A stretch of DNA of 28,018 nucleotides from AcAMD-5 sp044343935. Its GTDB lineage: Bacteria; Actinomycetota; Actinomycetes; S36-B12; UBA5976. Each line of letters opens with the position of its first letter. Position 1 is the first letter of the stretch. Below, piece after piece: positions 14,735 through 22,483 of this stretch. The notes beneath the pieces are model-generated. The model was not told the origin of the DNA. It made no database searches and saw only the letters and a list, made by a program, of their open reading frames with translations. Made by a program: the position numbers and the translations under genes. Location: the NCBI GenBank assembly GCA_044343935.1, contig JBIJDU010000019.1, forward strand, positions 1 through 28,018. The letters are read 5' to 3'.

Positions 14735-16564
14735 ATGACAATTACCGGAGACCTGAACGCCAAGATTCCAACGCCGCAAGCCAATGTGGCGCAGATGTTT
14801 GTCAATCGAGTCAAAACATCGCCAGACACAGTGGCGTTCTGGCAACCAACTGATCCAGGTTGGAAGAAATACACCTGGCGTGATTTGGATCAGCAAGTAC
14901 GTTCCTACGCTGCGGGCTTAATCTCATTAGGCGTAATTGATAACGATCGAGTTGCTATTGCATCTAACACTCGATACGAATGGATGGCGGCTGACTTTGC
15001 AATTTTGCTTACCGGTGCTGCGACCACCACGGTTTATCCAACAACTGGGATTGAAGATGCCGCTCACATTATTGCTGACTCTGGCTCAATTGTTATTTTT
15101 GCTGAAAATCAAGAGCAAGTAGATAAATATCTAGCAATTAAGCCCCGCACGCCACGAGTTAAGAACATAGTGGTTTTTGATGGTACCGGTGATGGCGATT
15201 TTGTAATTTCGTTAGATGAGTTAGGTCGTCGCGGTAAGCGACTGTTGGAATCAAATCCAAATGTGGTTAGTGATCACATTGCGCGAATTACTGGCGATAC
15301 GTTGGCAACTTTGATTTATACCTCAGGCACTACTGGCAAGCCAAAAGGCGTGGAGTTAATGCACAAAGGTTTTACCTATCAAGCTGCATCAATTGAGTCG
15401 TTAGGCATCTTGACAGCTAAAGATGTGCAGCTACTTTGGTTGCCGCTGGCACACTCATTTGGCAAAGTGCTTTCCGTGCTACATCTGCAAATTGGTTTCC
15501 AAACTGCAATTGATGGGCGCGTGCCAAAGATTGTAGAAAACTTAGGCGATGTGAAGCCGACCTTTATGGCCGCGGTGCCACGAATTTTTGAAAAAGTGCA
15601 TGCCAAAGTTACTGCTGATGTGGCACACGAAGGTGGCACAAAAGCAAAGATATTCAATTGGGCATTTAAAGTCGGTACGAAAGCTGCGCTTTCGGGTGAT
15701 TTAGATAGCGGAAAGAAATCACCCGCCTACAAAATTGCTGAAAAGTTAGTATTCCATAAATTGCATGCTCGATTCGGTGGCAATATTCGCTACTTCATCT
15801 CTGGTGCGGCCGCGTTATCTACTGAGATCAACACTTGGTTTGCTGCCGCTAATCTAAAGATCTTGGAAGGCTGGGGCTTAACTGAATCAGGTCCAGCAAC
15901 GGCAATGTCTCGACCATGGGAAACGGCAATTGGTTATGTTGGCGATCCATTTCCCGGCACACAGGTGAAACTTGCTGCCGATGGCGAGCTTTTGATTAAG
16001 AGCCCGGCATTAATGCGCGGTTACCATAATTTGCCACAAGAAAATGCCAAAGCATTTGATGCTGATGGTTGGCTATACACTGGCGATATCGGTGAGATAG
16101 ATGCTAAAGGCAGAATTAAAATTACTGACCGCAAGCGCGATGTAGTAAAAACTAGTTCTGGAAAGTTTGTCGCCCCGACCACAATTGAAGTTAAATTCAA
16201 AGCCGTAACTCAAATCGCTTCCCACATCTTGGTAGTTGCTGCCAACCGAAACTTTGTCTCAGCATTAATTGCGCTGGATCCAGAGGGACTGGCGGCATTT
16301 GCCGAGCGAAACAAGTTAACTGGCAGCTATGACCAACTGCGGGAAAACCCAGCGGTATTGGCCCAATTGCAAAGCGAGATTGATGCGCTTAATGCTGGCT
16401 TGAATCAATGGGAGCAGGTAAAGCAATTCCGGGTGCTACCTAAGGATCTCGCCATTGAGGCTGATGAATTGACGCCAAGTTTGAAGGTGCGACGCTCCCG
16501 GGTGATGCAGAAGTACCAAGACTTAGTTGATGGTATTTACTCTGAGAGTGCCAAATCAGCCTGA
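14735..16564 (+). CDS. Long-chain fatty-acid CoA ligase (AMP-forming, FadD15-like)
   Basis: A 609-residue member of the ANL adenylate-forming superfamily that should activate fatty acids to acyl-AMP and then acyl-CoA. Motifs in order are LIYTSGTTGKPKG near residues 193-205 (P-loop), LPLAHSFGK, EGWGLTESGPAT near 380, YTGDIG with the adenosine-contacting Asp near 448, and ITDRKRDVVKTSSGK with the hinge and the C-terminal lysine region. The compact bacterial/actinobacterial type without signal peptide suggests a cytoplasmic or membrane-peripheral enzyme. Chain-length preference cannot be read from sequence. It overlaps hemW by 17 bases; a similar ligase near lepA-hemW occurs in other actinobacteria. 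Confidence 0.93.
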   Translation: MTITGDLNAKIPTPQANVAQMFVNRVKTSPDTVAFWQPTDPGWKKYTWRDLDQQVRSYAAGLISLGVIDNDRVAIASNTRYEWMAADFAILLTGAATTTVYPTTGIEDAAHIIADSGSIVIFAENQEQVDKYLAIKPRTPRVKNIVVFDGTGDGDFVISLDELGRRGKRLLESNPNVVSDHIARITGDTLATLIYTSGTTGKPKGVELMHKGFTYQAASIESLGILTAKDVQLLWLPLAHSFGKVLSVLHLQIGFQTAIDGRVPKIVENLGDVKPTFMAAVPRIFEKVHAKVTADVAHEGGTKAKIFNWAFKVGTKAALSGDLDSGKKSPAYKIAEKLVFHKLHARFGGNIRYFISGAAALSTEINTWFAAANLKILEGWGLTESGPATAMSRPWETAIGYVGDPFPGTQVKLAADGELLIKSPALMRGYHNLPQENAKAFDADGWLYTGDIGEIDAKGRIKITDRKRDVVKTSSGKFVAPTTIEVKFKAVTQIASHILVVAANRNFVSALIALDPEGLAAFAERNKLTGSYDQLRENPAVLAQLQSEIDALNAGLNQWEQVKQFRVLPKDLAIEADELTPSLKVRRSRVMQKYQDLVDGIYSESAKSA

Positions 16565-17741
16565 CGGAGCAACGCCACCAATTGATGGCTCGTTACCTGC
16601 TGCTGCGTTAGCAAGTTTGCCTGAGCGAAATTTTGGGCTGTATTTGCATGTTCCCTTTTGCGCTAAGCGATGCGGCTATTGTGACTTTAACACCTACACC
16701 GCAACTGAGCTGGCTGGTTTTACCGCGGCCAATTGGCCAACTGCCATTATGGCGGAGCTGGAATTGGCAAATAAGGTATTGGGTGAAATACCAGAAATCT
16801 CAACTATTTTTATTGGCGGCGGTACGCCATCGATGTTGGCACCAAGTGAATATGAAAAAGTTTTCAGCAAGATAAGTCATAAATTTGCATCAGATATTGA
16901 GATAACGCTAGAAGCAAATCCAGATTCAGTCACCAAGTCCTCGTTGCAAGGATATTTTGATCTTGGGATTAATCGAATTTCATTTGGCATGCAAAGTGCT
17001 GCAAAAAAAGTATTACAGGTGTTAGATCGCACTCACAATCCGCAGTCAGTTAGTGAAGCAGTTGTCACTGCCTATGAAGTTGGATTTCGGGATTTGAGTC
17101 TGGATTTAATTTATGGCACACCTGGTGAAAGTGATCAAGATTGGCTGGATTCACTGACGCAAGCGACCTCGCTGCCAATTAATCACATCTCGGCATATTC
17201 GCTAATAGTGGAATCGGGCACCAAATTAGCTGGTCTAGTTAATCGTGGTGAATTACCAATGCCCGATGACGATGTAGCTGCAGCAAGATATGCAATGGCA
17301 GATGACTTTTTAACTGAGCGCGGATTTTCTTGGTATGAGATTTCAAATTGGGGAAAAAATGCGGCTTGTCGGCACAATGAAATTTACTGGGAGAGCGGTA
17401 ATTGGTGGGGGGCGGGACCGGGTGCGCATAGTCATATTGGTGGCGTGCGCTGGTGGAATCAAAAATATCCAGCCAGCTGGGCTAGCGCACTTGACCAAGG
17501 AAGCTCACCGGCAGTTGGTCGCGAGGAGCTATCAGCCGCTGAGCAATTAGATGAATTAGTAATGCTCCGACTGAGGCAGCGCGCTGGCTTATTGATATCA
17601 GATCTGCCTGCTCCAGCGCGGGCAACGGAGTTGTTGGAGTTGGGCTGGCTAGAGCCGGCCGCATTAGCCGCTGGGCGCATTTCCCTCACTCGAAGTGGCC
17701 GATTGATGGCAGATCGGGCGGCAGCCGAGCTTTTAAAGTAA
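16548..17741 (+). CDS. hemW: Radical SAM heme chaperone HemW
   Basis: A 397-residue protein of the HemN-like radical SAM group. The iron-sulfur cluster motif is CAKRCGYC (C38, C42, C45), followed by the glycine-rich IFIGGGTPSML. The late HNEIYW motif separates HemW from true coproporphyrinogen dehydrogenase HemN. HemW binds heme and is thought to deliver it to respiratory proteins. I chose GTG 16548, giving the N-terminus MPNQPDGATPPIDGSLPAAA, because actinobacterial HemW proteins start in this way (PDG...DG.LP..AL). An ATG at 16527 is also in frame but lies deeper inside the preceding gene. With this start the overlap with the ligase gene is 17 bases. Confidence 0.94.
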   Translation: MPNQPDGATPPIDGSLPAAALASLPERNFGLYLHVPFCAKRCGYCDFNTYTATELAGFTAANWPTAIMAELELANKVLGEIPEISTIFIGGGTPSMLAPSEYEKVFSKISHKFASDIEITLEANPDSVTKSSLQGYFDLGINRISFGMQSAAKKVLQVLDRTHNPQSVSEAVVTAYEVGFRDLSLDLIYGTPGESDQDWLDSLTQATSLPINHISAYSLIVESGTKLAGLVNRGELPMPDDDVAAARYAMADDFLTERGFSWYEISNWGKNAACRHNEIYWESGNWWGAGPGAHSHIGGVRWWNQKYPASWASALDQGSSPAVGREELSAAEQLDELVMLRLRQRAGLLISDLPAPARATELLELGWLEPAALAAGRISLTRSGRLMADRAAAELLK

Positions 17742-17749
17742 GCCAGTTT

Positions 17750-17776
17750 TTAGCACTCGACTTACACTTCTGCTAA
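17750..17776 (+). promoter_or_regulatory. CIRCE-like operator upstream of hrcA
   Basis: The classical CIRCE element is TTAGCACTC-N9-GAGTGCTAA, the binding site of HrcA. Here the left arm TTAGCACTC is perfect (17750-17758) and the spacer is exactly 9 bases. The right arm is TTCTGCTAA (17768-17776), matching 6 of 9 positions. It lies 16 bases before the hrcA start and immediately upstream of its ribosome binding site (AAGGGGGAG, 17780-17788), so it fits autoregulation of the hrcA-dnaJ operon. Confidence 0.82.
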
Positions 17777-17792
17777 TGGAAGGGGGAGCCTG

Positions 17793-18806
17793 ATGCAAGA
17801 CGAGCGGAAATTACGCGTACTGCAGGCAATCATTGAGGATTACATTGCAACTCATGAGCCGGTTGGCTCTCGCGTGCTCGCTGAGCGACATGACTTAGGG
17901 GTTTCGCCAGCCACGATTCGAAATGACATGGCAGCCTTAGAAAACGAGGGATTCTTAGAGCAGCCGCATACCAGCGCTGGCCGAATTCCAACTGCGCTTG
18001 GCTACCGATTATTTGTGGATCAATTAAGCACCGTTAAACCGCTATCCGCAGCTGAGCAGCGCGCGATTATGAAGTTTTTAGATGGTGCGGCAGATTTAGA
18101 TGACGTGATGTCTCGCACCACTAAAGTGCTATCACAATTAACTAAACAAGCTGCGATTGTGCAGTATCCATCGTTGAGTAAAACAGCAATTCGGCACGTT
18201 GAATTAGTACGAGTAACTGATCGAAAAATTTTAATGGTGTTAGTAACTGAAGCGGGCCGAGTAGAGCAGCGTTATCTAGATTGCCCAGCTGAAATTGCCG
18301 ACAATGAGGTTTCAGAGATTCGACACAAGTTAAATGCTGCACTTGTTGGGGTTTATCTATCTGATTTTCAAAAGCAGCGTCAAAATATTGCTGCTGCTTT
18401 CCCAGATGGCGATAGGGATTTTGCAAATTTGATCATGGATGTACTAGTTGAGTTATCAGATCGAGAAGAGGAAGAGCGAGTAGTAATTGGTGGCACAGCT
18501 AACTTGGCTCGTTATGCCACTGATTACCAAAGCATGATTCGACCAGTTCTGGAAGCACTAGAAGAGCAAGTGGTGTTGCTGCGACTTATTGGGGAAGCGG
18601 TTGCGCCAGATATTTCAGTAAAGATTGGCATTGAGAATCCAACTGGGTTGGAATCAGCAGCAGTTGTCACTAGCGGCTATCAAATAGGCGATCACACGGT
18701 TGCTCGATTGGGCGTTGTTGGTCCAACTCACATGGATTACCCAACCACGATGGGTGCGGTGCTTGCAGTTTCAAGTTATGTTGGTTCTATCTTGGCAGGG
18801 AAGTAA
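17793..18806 (+). CDS. hrcA: Heat-inducible transcription repressor HrcA
   Basis: A 337-residue repressor that binds CIRCE sites as a dimer and is relieved on heat shock, with GroEL assisting its folding. The N-terminal winged helix is clear: LRVLQAIIEDYIATHEPVGS, then GVSPATIRNDMAALENEGFL, then QPHTSAGRIPTALGYRLFVD, ending near residue 77. The rest is the GAF-like and dimerisation region, ending with the family segment GPTHMDYPTTMGAV. A CIRCE-like site directly upstream supports self-regulation. dnaJ follows after 6 bases. groEL and dnaK are not in the window. Confidence 0.97.
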   Translation: MQDERKLRVLQAIIEDYIATHEPVGSRVLAERHDLGVSPATIRNDMAALENEGFLEQPHTSAGRIPTALGYRLFVDQLSTVKPLSAAEQRAIMKFLDGAADLDDVMSRTTKVLSQLTKQAAIVQYPSLSKTAIRHVELVRVTDRKILMVLVTEAGRVEQRYLDCPAEIADNEVSEIRHKLNAALVGVYLSDFQKQRQNIAAAFPDGDRDFANLIMDVLVELSDREEEERVVIGGTANLARYATDYQSMIRPVLEALEEQVVLLRLIGEAVAPDISVKIGIENPTGLESAAVVTSGYQIGDHTVARLGVVGPTHMDYPTTMGAVLAVSSYVGSILAGK

Positions 18807-18812
18807 AAATAA

Positions 18813-19931
18813 ATGGCTACTGATTTATATGGAGTTCTTGGTGTCAAAAAGACAGCAACTGCTGATGAAATCAAGAAGGCTTATCGAAAATTAGCCCGCG
18901 AGCTGCATCCTGATGTTAATCCAGATGAAAAAGCGCAAGAGCGATTCAAGCAAGTTACTGCTGCATATGAAGTGTTAAGCGATGACAAACAGCGCGCTGC
19001 CTACGATCGTGGTGGGCCAGAGGATTTTGGTGGGTTTGGAGCAAACGGGTTTGATTTAGGTGATTTCGTCAATGCGTTCTTTGGCGGAAATAGCAATCAA
19101 CGCGGACCGCGTGCTCGAATGACTCGTGGGCAAGATGCCCTAATTCGACTGCGAATTGATTTATCTGAAGCTGTTTTTGGGGTCGAGAAAGAAATCACAG
19201 TTGATACTGCAGTTGCGTGTAAATCATGTGATGCGACCGGCTCGGCCAGCGGATCTGAATTAGTGCAATGTGCAATGTGCAAAGGAAGTGGCGAAGTAAG
19301 TTCAGTGCAACGATCATTCTTAGGTGATGTCAGAACTACTCGCGTTTGTCCGCAATGCGCAGGTTTTGGTAACGTGATTGAACATCCTTGCACCGAATGT
19401 TCTGGTGAAGGCCGAGTTCGAACTCGGCGTTCGGTAAAAGTAGCAGTTCCTGGTGGCGTAGATACTGGCTTAAGATTAAAACTAGCCGGGCAAAGTGAAG
19501 TTGGTGCTTGGGGTGGACCAGCTGGCGATCTTTATGTTGAAATCGTGGTGAATGAGCATTCATCACTAAAGCGATCAGGCGATGATCTGCACTTGCAAAT
19601 ATCAATCCCATTTACTGCAGCAACCCTTGGCTGTTCAGTTTCTATTCCAACATTAGATGGCAACAAAACTTTAAAAGTTCCAGCTGGAATTCAGCCGGGT
19701 ACAATTCTTTCGGTGAAAGCGTTAGGTGCAACTCACCTACGTGGTAGTGGTCGAGGTGATTTGTTGGTGCATGTCATGGTTGAAGTACCAACTGAAGTGG
19801 ATGCCAAACAGAAAAAACTCTTAACAGAGTTAGCCACACTTCGAGGCGAAGAAGAGCCAACTGCAACAGTGACGACAGAATTACAAAATGATGGTTTCTT
19901 TGCTAAGTTGAAAGATGTTTTCGGCAAGTAA
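18813..19931 (+). CDS. dnaJ: Molecular chaperone DnaJ (DnaJ2 type)
   Basis: A 372-residue type I Hsp40 that stimulates DnaK and binds unfolded proteins. The J domain has HPD at 32-34, followed by a short Gly/Phe-rich stretch (about 68-95). The zinc domain has four repeats: CKSCDATG (from C136), CAMCKGSG, CPQCAGFG and CTECSGEG. Two beta-barrel substrate domains follow. The first repeat has Ala where the CxxCxGxG pattern has Gly; the cysteines are all present. Pairing with hrcA rather than dnaK-grpE marks it as the actinobacterial DnaJ2. AGGGAAG inside the end of hrcA serves as ribosome binding site, and the stop overlaps rsmE by one base. Confidence 0.97.
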   Translation: MATDLYGVLGVKKTATADEIKKAYRKLARELHPDVNPDEKAQERFKQVTAAYEVLSDDKQRAAYDRGGPEDFGGFGANGFDLGDFVNAFFGGNSNQRGPRARMTRGQDALIRLRIDLSEAVFGVEKEITVDTAVACKSCDATGSASGSELVQCAMCKGSGEVSSVQRSFLGDVRTTRVCPQCAGFGNVIEHPCTECSGEGRVRTRRSVKVAVPGGVDTGLRLKLAGQSEVGAWGGPAGDLYVEIVVNEHSSLKRSGDDLHLQISIPFTAATLGCSVSIPTLDGNKTLKVPAGIQPGTILSVKALGATHLRGSGRGDLLVHVMVEVPTEVDAKQKKLLTELATLRGEEEPTATVTTELQNDGFFAKLKDVFGK

Positions 19932-20650
19932 TGCTGCACTTATTTCGAGTTGAGCAAATCCCATCTCAAACACTTACTCTCACTGGCGATGCCGGAAAAC
20001 ATGCTGCTGCAGCCCTTCGGTTGCGCGTCGGGGAGGAAGTTAAATTTACTGATGGAGTTGGCAATGTGGCAATTGGAACGGTGGCGGAACTAATTTCAAA
20101 AAGTGAAATTAGTTTTTCGCTTTCCAAGCATGAATTTGTGTCTAAACCAACTCCAACAATCTCGGTGCTGCAGGCATTACCAAAAGGTGACAAGTCGGTT
20201 GAAGCAGTTGAGTTAATGGTAGAAGTTGGGGTAGACGAAATTTATCCATGGCAGGCTCAACGTTCAGTTGCACATTGGGATGCAAAAAAGCAGATTTCAG
20301 CTGTTGCAAAATGGCAAGTAACTGCTGATGCGGCAGCAGCTCAGGCCAGGCGAGTATGGTTTCCAAGAGTGCATGAACTTGTAACAAATATTGATTCACT
20401 GCAGGGAAAGTTCGATCAAATAATTGTTTTTCATGAAGAATCTTCACCGCCAGTACCAGCGAAGATTGCGCAAAATGTGCTAATTGTGATTGGTCCTGAA
20501 GGATCAATCACTGATCAAGAGCGAGCGAAGCTGAAAGAACTTGGCGCAGTTGAAGCTCGTATGGGAGAATCAATACTTCGAAGCAGGCATGCCGGAATTG
20601 CAGCTGCCGCTGCAGTGTTATCAAGAACAGCTAGGTGGGGCAATGAGTAA
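19931..20650 (+). CDS. rsmE: 16S rRNA (uracil-1498-N3)-methyltransferase
   Basis: A 239-residue SPOUT-class methyltransferase that makes m3U1498 in 16S rRNA using S-adenosylmethionine. The N-terminal PUA-like part includes HAAAALRLRVGEEVKFTDG. The trefoil-knot cofactor site is shown by the segments IGPEGSITDQE near residue 187 and MGESILRSRHAGIAAAAAVL at the C-terminus. The KGDKSVEAVELMVEVGVDEI segment is also typical. The ATG overlaps the dnaJ stop (TAATG) and the gene overlaps the HIT gene by 8 bases. dnaJ-rsmE adjacency is widespread. Confidence 0.96.
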   Translation: MLHLFRVEQIPSQTLTLTGDAGKHAAAALRLRVGEEVKFTDGVGNVAIGTVAELISKSEISFSLSKHEFVSKPTPTISVLQALPKGDKSVEAVELMVEVGVDEIYPWQAQRSVAHWDAKKQISAVAKWQVTADAAAAQARRVWFPRVHELVTNIDSLQGKFDQIIVFHEESSPPVPAKIAQNVLIVIGPEGSITDQERAKLKELGAVEARMGESILRSRHAGIAAAAAVLSRTARWGNE

Positions 20651-20987
20651 TGACGATTGCTTGTTTTGCAAGTTTGTATCAGGTGAGGTTTCAGTTGCAA
20701 AGCTTGCTGAAAATGAGGGCGCAATTGCGTTTGCTGATATCAATCCACAAGCGCCAGTGCATGTTCTGGTAATTCCAAAAAGGCATGTTGCTGATGTGAC
20801 TCAATTAAGTGCACACCCAGATGAACTTCAACACGTGATGGAGTTGGCGGCCAAAGTTGCCAATCAGCATGATTTAGTTGGTGGTTATCGATTGGTTTTC
20901 AATACTGGGGCGGATGCTGGCCAAAGTGTGTTTCACGCTCACGCTCACGTGCTTGGCGGGCGTTCCCTGCAGTGGCCACCGGGTTAG
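20643..20987 (+). CDS. HIT family nucleotide-binding protein (HinT-like)
   Basis: A 114-residue histidine-triad protein. It starts with CLFCKFVSGE, typical of bacterial HinT, and ends with the catalytic triad motif HAHAHVLGGR near residues 99-108. Such proteins hydrolyse purine nucleotide phosphoramidates, possibly including aminoacyl-adenylates; the natural substrate here is not evident. ATG 20643 is preceded by AGGTGGGG at 20633-20640 and gives a normal length. An in-frame ATG at 20541 would add a stretch lying inside rsmE with no resemblance to the family. It sits between rsmE and phoH, as in other actinobacteria. Confidence 0.95.
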   Translation: MSNDDCLFCKFVSGEVSVAKLAENEGAIAFADINPQAPVHVLVIPKRHVADVTQLSAHPDELQHVMELAAKVANQHDLVGGYRLVFNTGADAGQSVFHAHAHVLGGRSLQWPPG

Positions 20988-20996
20988 GCCTTATCC

Positions 20997-22034
20997 TTGG
21001 CCACTAGCAACAAGGAGGCCCAACTGGGCGTTAGTGAACCGGTAGCTGTCGTTAAATCGGTGATTGTGATTCCCCCTGCCTTTCCGATGATCGGAGTGCT
21101 GGGTGCTGGTGATGAGTTGATTAAAACGATCGAAAAACAATTTCCTGCTACTCAAATTTCGGCACGTGGCAATGAGATCGCAGTTGCTGGCGATGCCGAT
21201 TCAGTTGCCTTAATTGAGAATCTAATTAGTGAAATGCTCACGGTGTTGCGCACTGGACAAGGACTAACACCAGAGGCAGTGGAGCGCTCCATATCCTGGC
21301 TACAAGAAAAATCAGAATTAAAACCCCACGAAGTACTAACGGCAAATATTCTTTCAACTCGTGGCAAAGCGATTAGGGCAAAGACATTAAATCAAAAACG
21401 CTATGTAGACGCTATCGATCAGCACACTATCGTGTTTGGCATCGGACCTGCTGGTACTGGTAAGACATATTTAGCGGTGGCAAAAGCAGTTCAAGCATTG
21501 CAGGAAAAAAGAATTAATCGCATTATTCTCACTAGACCTGCAGTTGAAGCAGGTGAGCGGCTGGGATTTTTGCCAGGTACGCTTTCGGAAAAAATTGACC
21601 CATACTTACGACCGCTTTATGACGCGTTGCACGACATGATTGAGCCAGAAAAAATTCCAAGGTTAATGACATCTGGCACAATTGAAGTTGCCCCACTTGC
21701 TTATATGCGCGGCCGCACCCTCAATGATGCATTTATTATTTTGGATGAAGCGCAAAATACAACACCTGAGCAAATGAAGATGTTCTTAACCAGACTTGGG
21801 TTTGGCTCAACCATGGTGATTACCGGCGATGTTACGCAGGTTGATCTACCCCGCGGCAATAATTCTGGATTACAGGTTGTAAAAAATATTTTACAGGGCG
21901 TAGAAGATGTGGCATTTTGCAATTTGACTTCAACTGACGTTGTTAGGCACAAATTAGTCTCGAAGATTGTTGACGCTTATAGCAAATATGATGAAATACA
22001 AGCCAAGAAGTCGAGGGATAAAAGCTCAAAATGA
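20997..22034 (+). CDS. phoH: PhoH-like ATPase
   Basis: A P-loop ATPase of the PhoH/YbeZ family, which works with YbeY and is linked to RNA metabolism. Walker A is GPAGTGKT at about residues 150-157 counted from TTG 20997; Walker B is FIILDEAQNTTPEQM, and ITGDVTQVDLPRG follows. An N-terminal KH-like part (RGNEIAVAGDADSVALIE) precedes the core. The start is uncertain. TTG 20997 is the first in-frame candidate but has no ribosome binding site; a perfect AGGAGG at 21013-21018 lies 5 bases before an in-frame CTG at 21024; GTG 21060 would also keep the conserved part. The gene overlaps ybeY by four bases. Confidence 0.94.
   Translation: MATSNKEAQLGVSEPVAVVKSVIVIPPAFPMIGVLGAGDELIKTIEKQFPATQISARGNEIAVAGDADSVALIENLISEMLTVLRTGQGLTPEAVERSISWLQEKSELKPHEVLTANILSTRGKAIRAKTLNQKRYVDAIDQHTIVFGIGPAGTGKTYLAVAKAVQALQEKRINRIILTRPAVEAGERLGFLPGTLSEKIDPYLRPLYDALHDMIEPEKIPRLMTSGTIEVAPLAYMRGRTLNDAFIILDEAQNTTPEQMKMFLTRLGFGSTMVITGDVTQVDLPRGNNSGLQVVKNILQGVEDVAFCNLTSTDVVRHKLVSKIVDAYSKYDEIQAKKSRDKSSK
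21013..21026 (+). promoter_or_regulatory. Strong Shine-Dalgarno sequence before an in-frame CTG in phoH
   Basis: AGGAGG at 21013-21018 is a full match to the anti-Shine-Dalgarno core. The next in-frame codon at proper spacing is CTG 21024-21026; no ATG, GTG or TTG in the phoH frame lies within initiating distance. This may mark a rare CTG start, giving a 336-residue protein, or be a chance purine run. Confidence 0.45.
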
Positions 22035-22483
22035 CCGTTGAGGTTTTAAACGAGACAGATTTTGATATTGATATTTCTCAAATATCAAATTTGGCAAGCT
22101 TTGCGATTAAGAAAATGAAAGTGCACCCGCAAGCTGATTTGTCAGTAATCTTTGTTGATGAAGCATCGATTGCAGAACTAAACAAACGCTGGATGGATGA
22201 AGCAGGACCAACGGATGTGCTGAGCTTTCCGATGGATGAATTACGGCCGGGGGATAACTCAGAATCAATCGCGGAGGCGTTGCTAGGCGACATTGTGATT
22301 TGTCCACAAATTGCGCAAACCCAAGCAATGTCAGCAAATAAGCCAGTTCGAGACGAGATAAACTTGTTATTAGTTCACGGATTTCTGCACTTACTGGGAT
22401 TTGATCATGCCGAACCAGAAGAGCACAAACGAATGTTTGAACTGCAGGATCAGATTTTGACTGATTGGGGAGTAGCTAGCTAA
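22031..22483 (+). CDS. ybeY: Endoribonuclease YbeY (rRNA maturation factor)
   Basis: A 150-residue zinc-dependent RNase involved in maturing the 3' end of 16S rRNA and in ribosome quality control. The metal-binding motif HGFLHLLGFDH gives ligands H116, H120 and H126. The upstream segment NKRWMDEAGPTDVLSFPMDE and LLGDIVIC are family hallmarks. The ATG overlaps the phoH stop (ATGA), and the stop overlaps corC by one base (TAATG), so translation is probably coupled across phoH-ybeY-corC. This triplet is conserved in many bacteria. Confidence 0.97.
   Translation: MTVEVLNETDFDIDISQISNLASFAIKKMKVHPQADLSVIFVDEASIAELNKRWMDEAGPTDVLSFPMDELRPGDNSESIAEALLGDIVICPQIAQTQAMSANKPVRDEINLLLVHGFLHLLGFDHAEPEEHKRMFELQDQILTDWGVAS

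Noticed and set aside
20142..20507. Minus-strand frame inside rsmE (121 codons)
   Set aside because: Leu/Gln-rich composition is what the complement of rsmE codons would give; no ribosome binding site or homology.
20541..20642. Extended start for the HIT-family gene
   Set aside because: The added 34 residues are an out-of-frame reading of rsmE; ATG 20643 has a strong ribosome binding site and gives normal family length.
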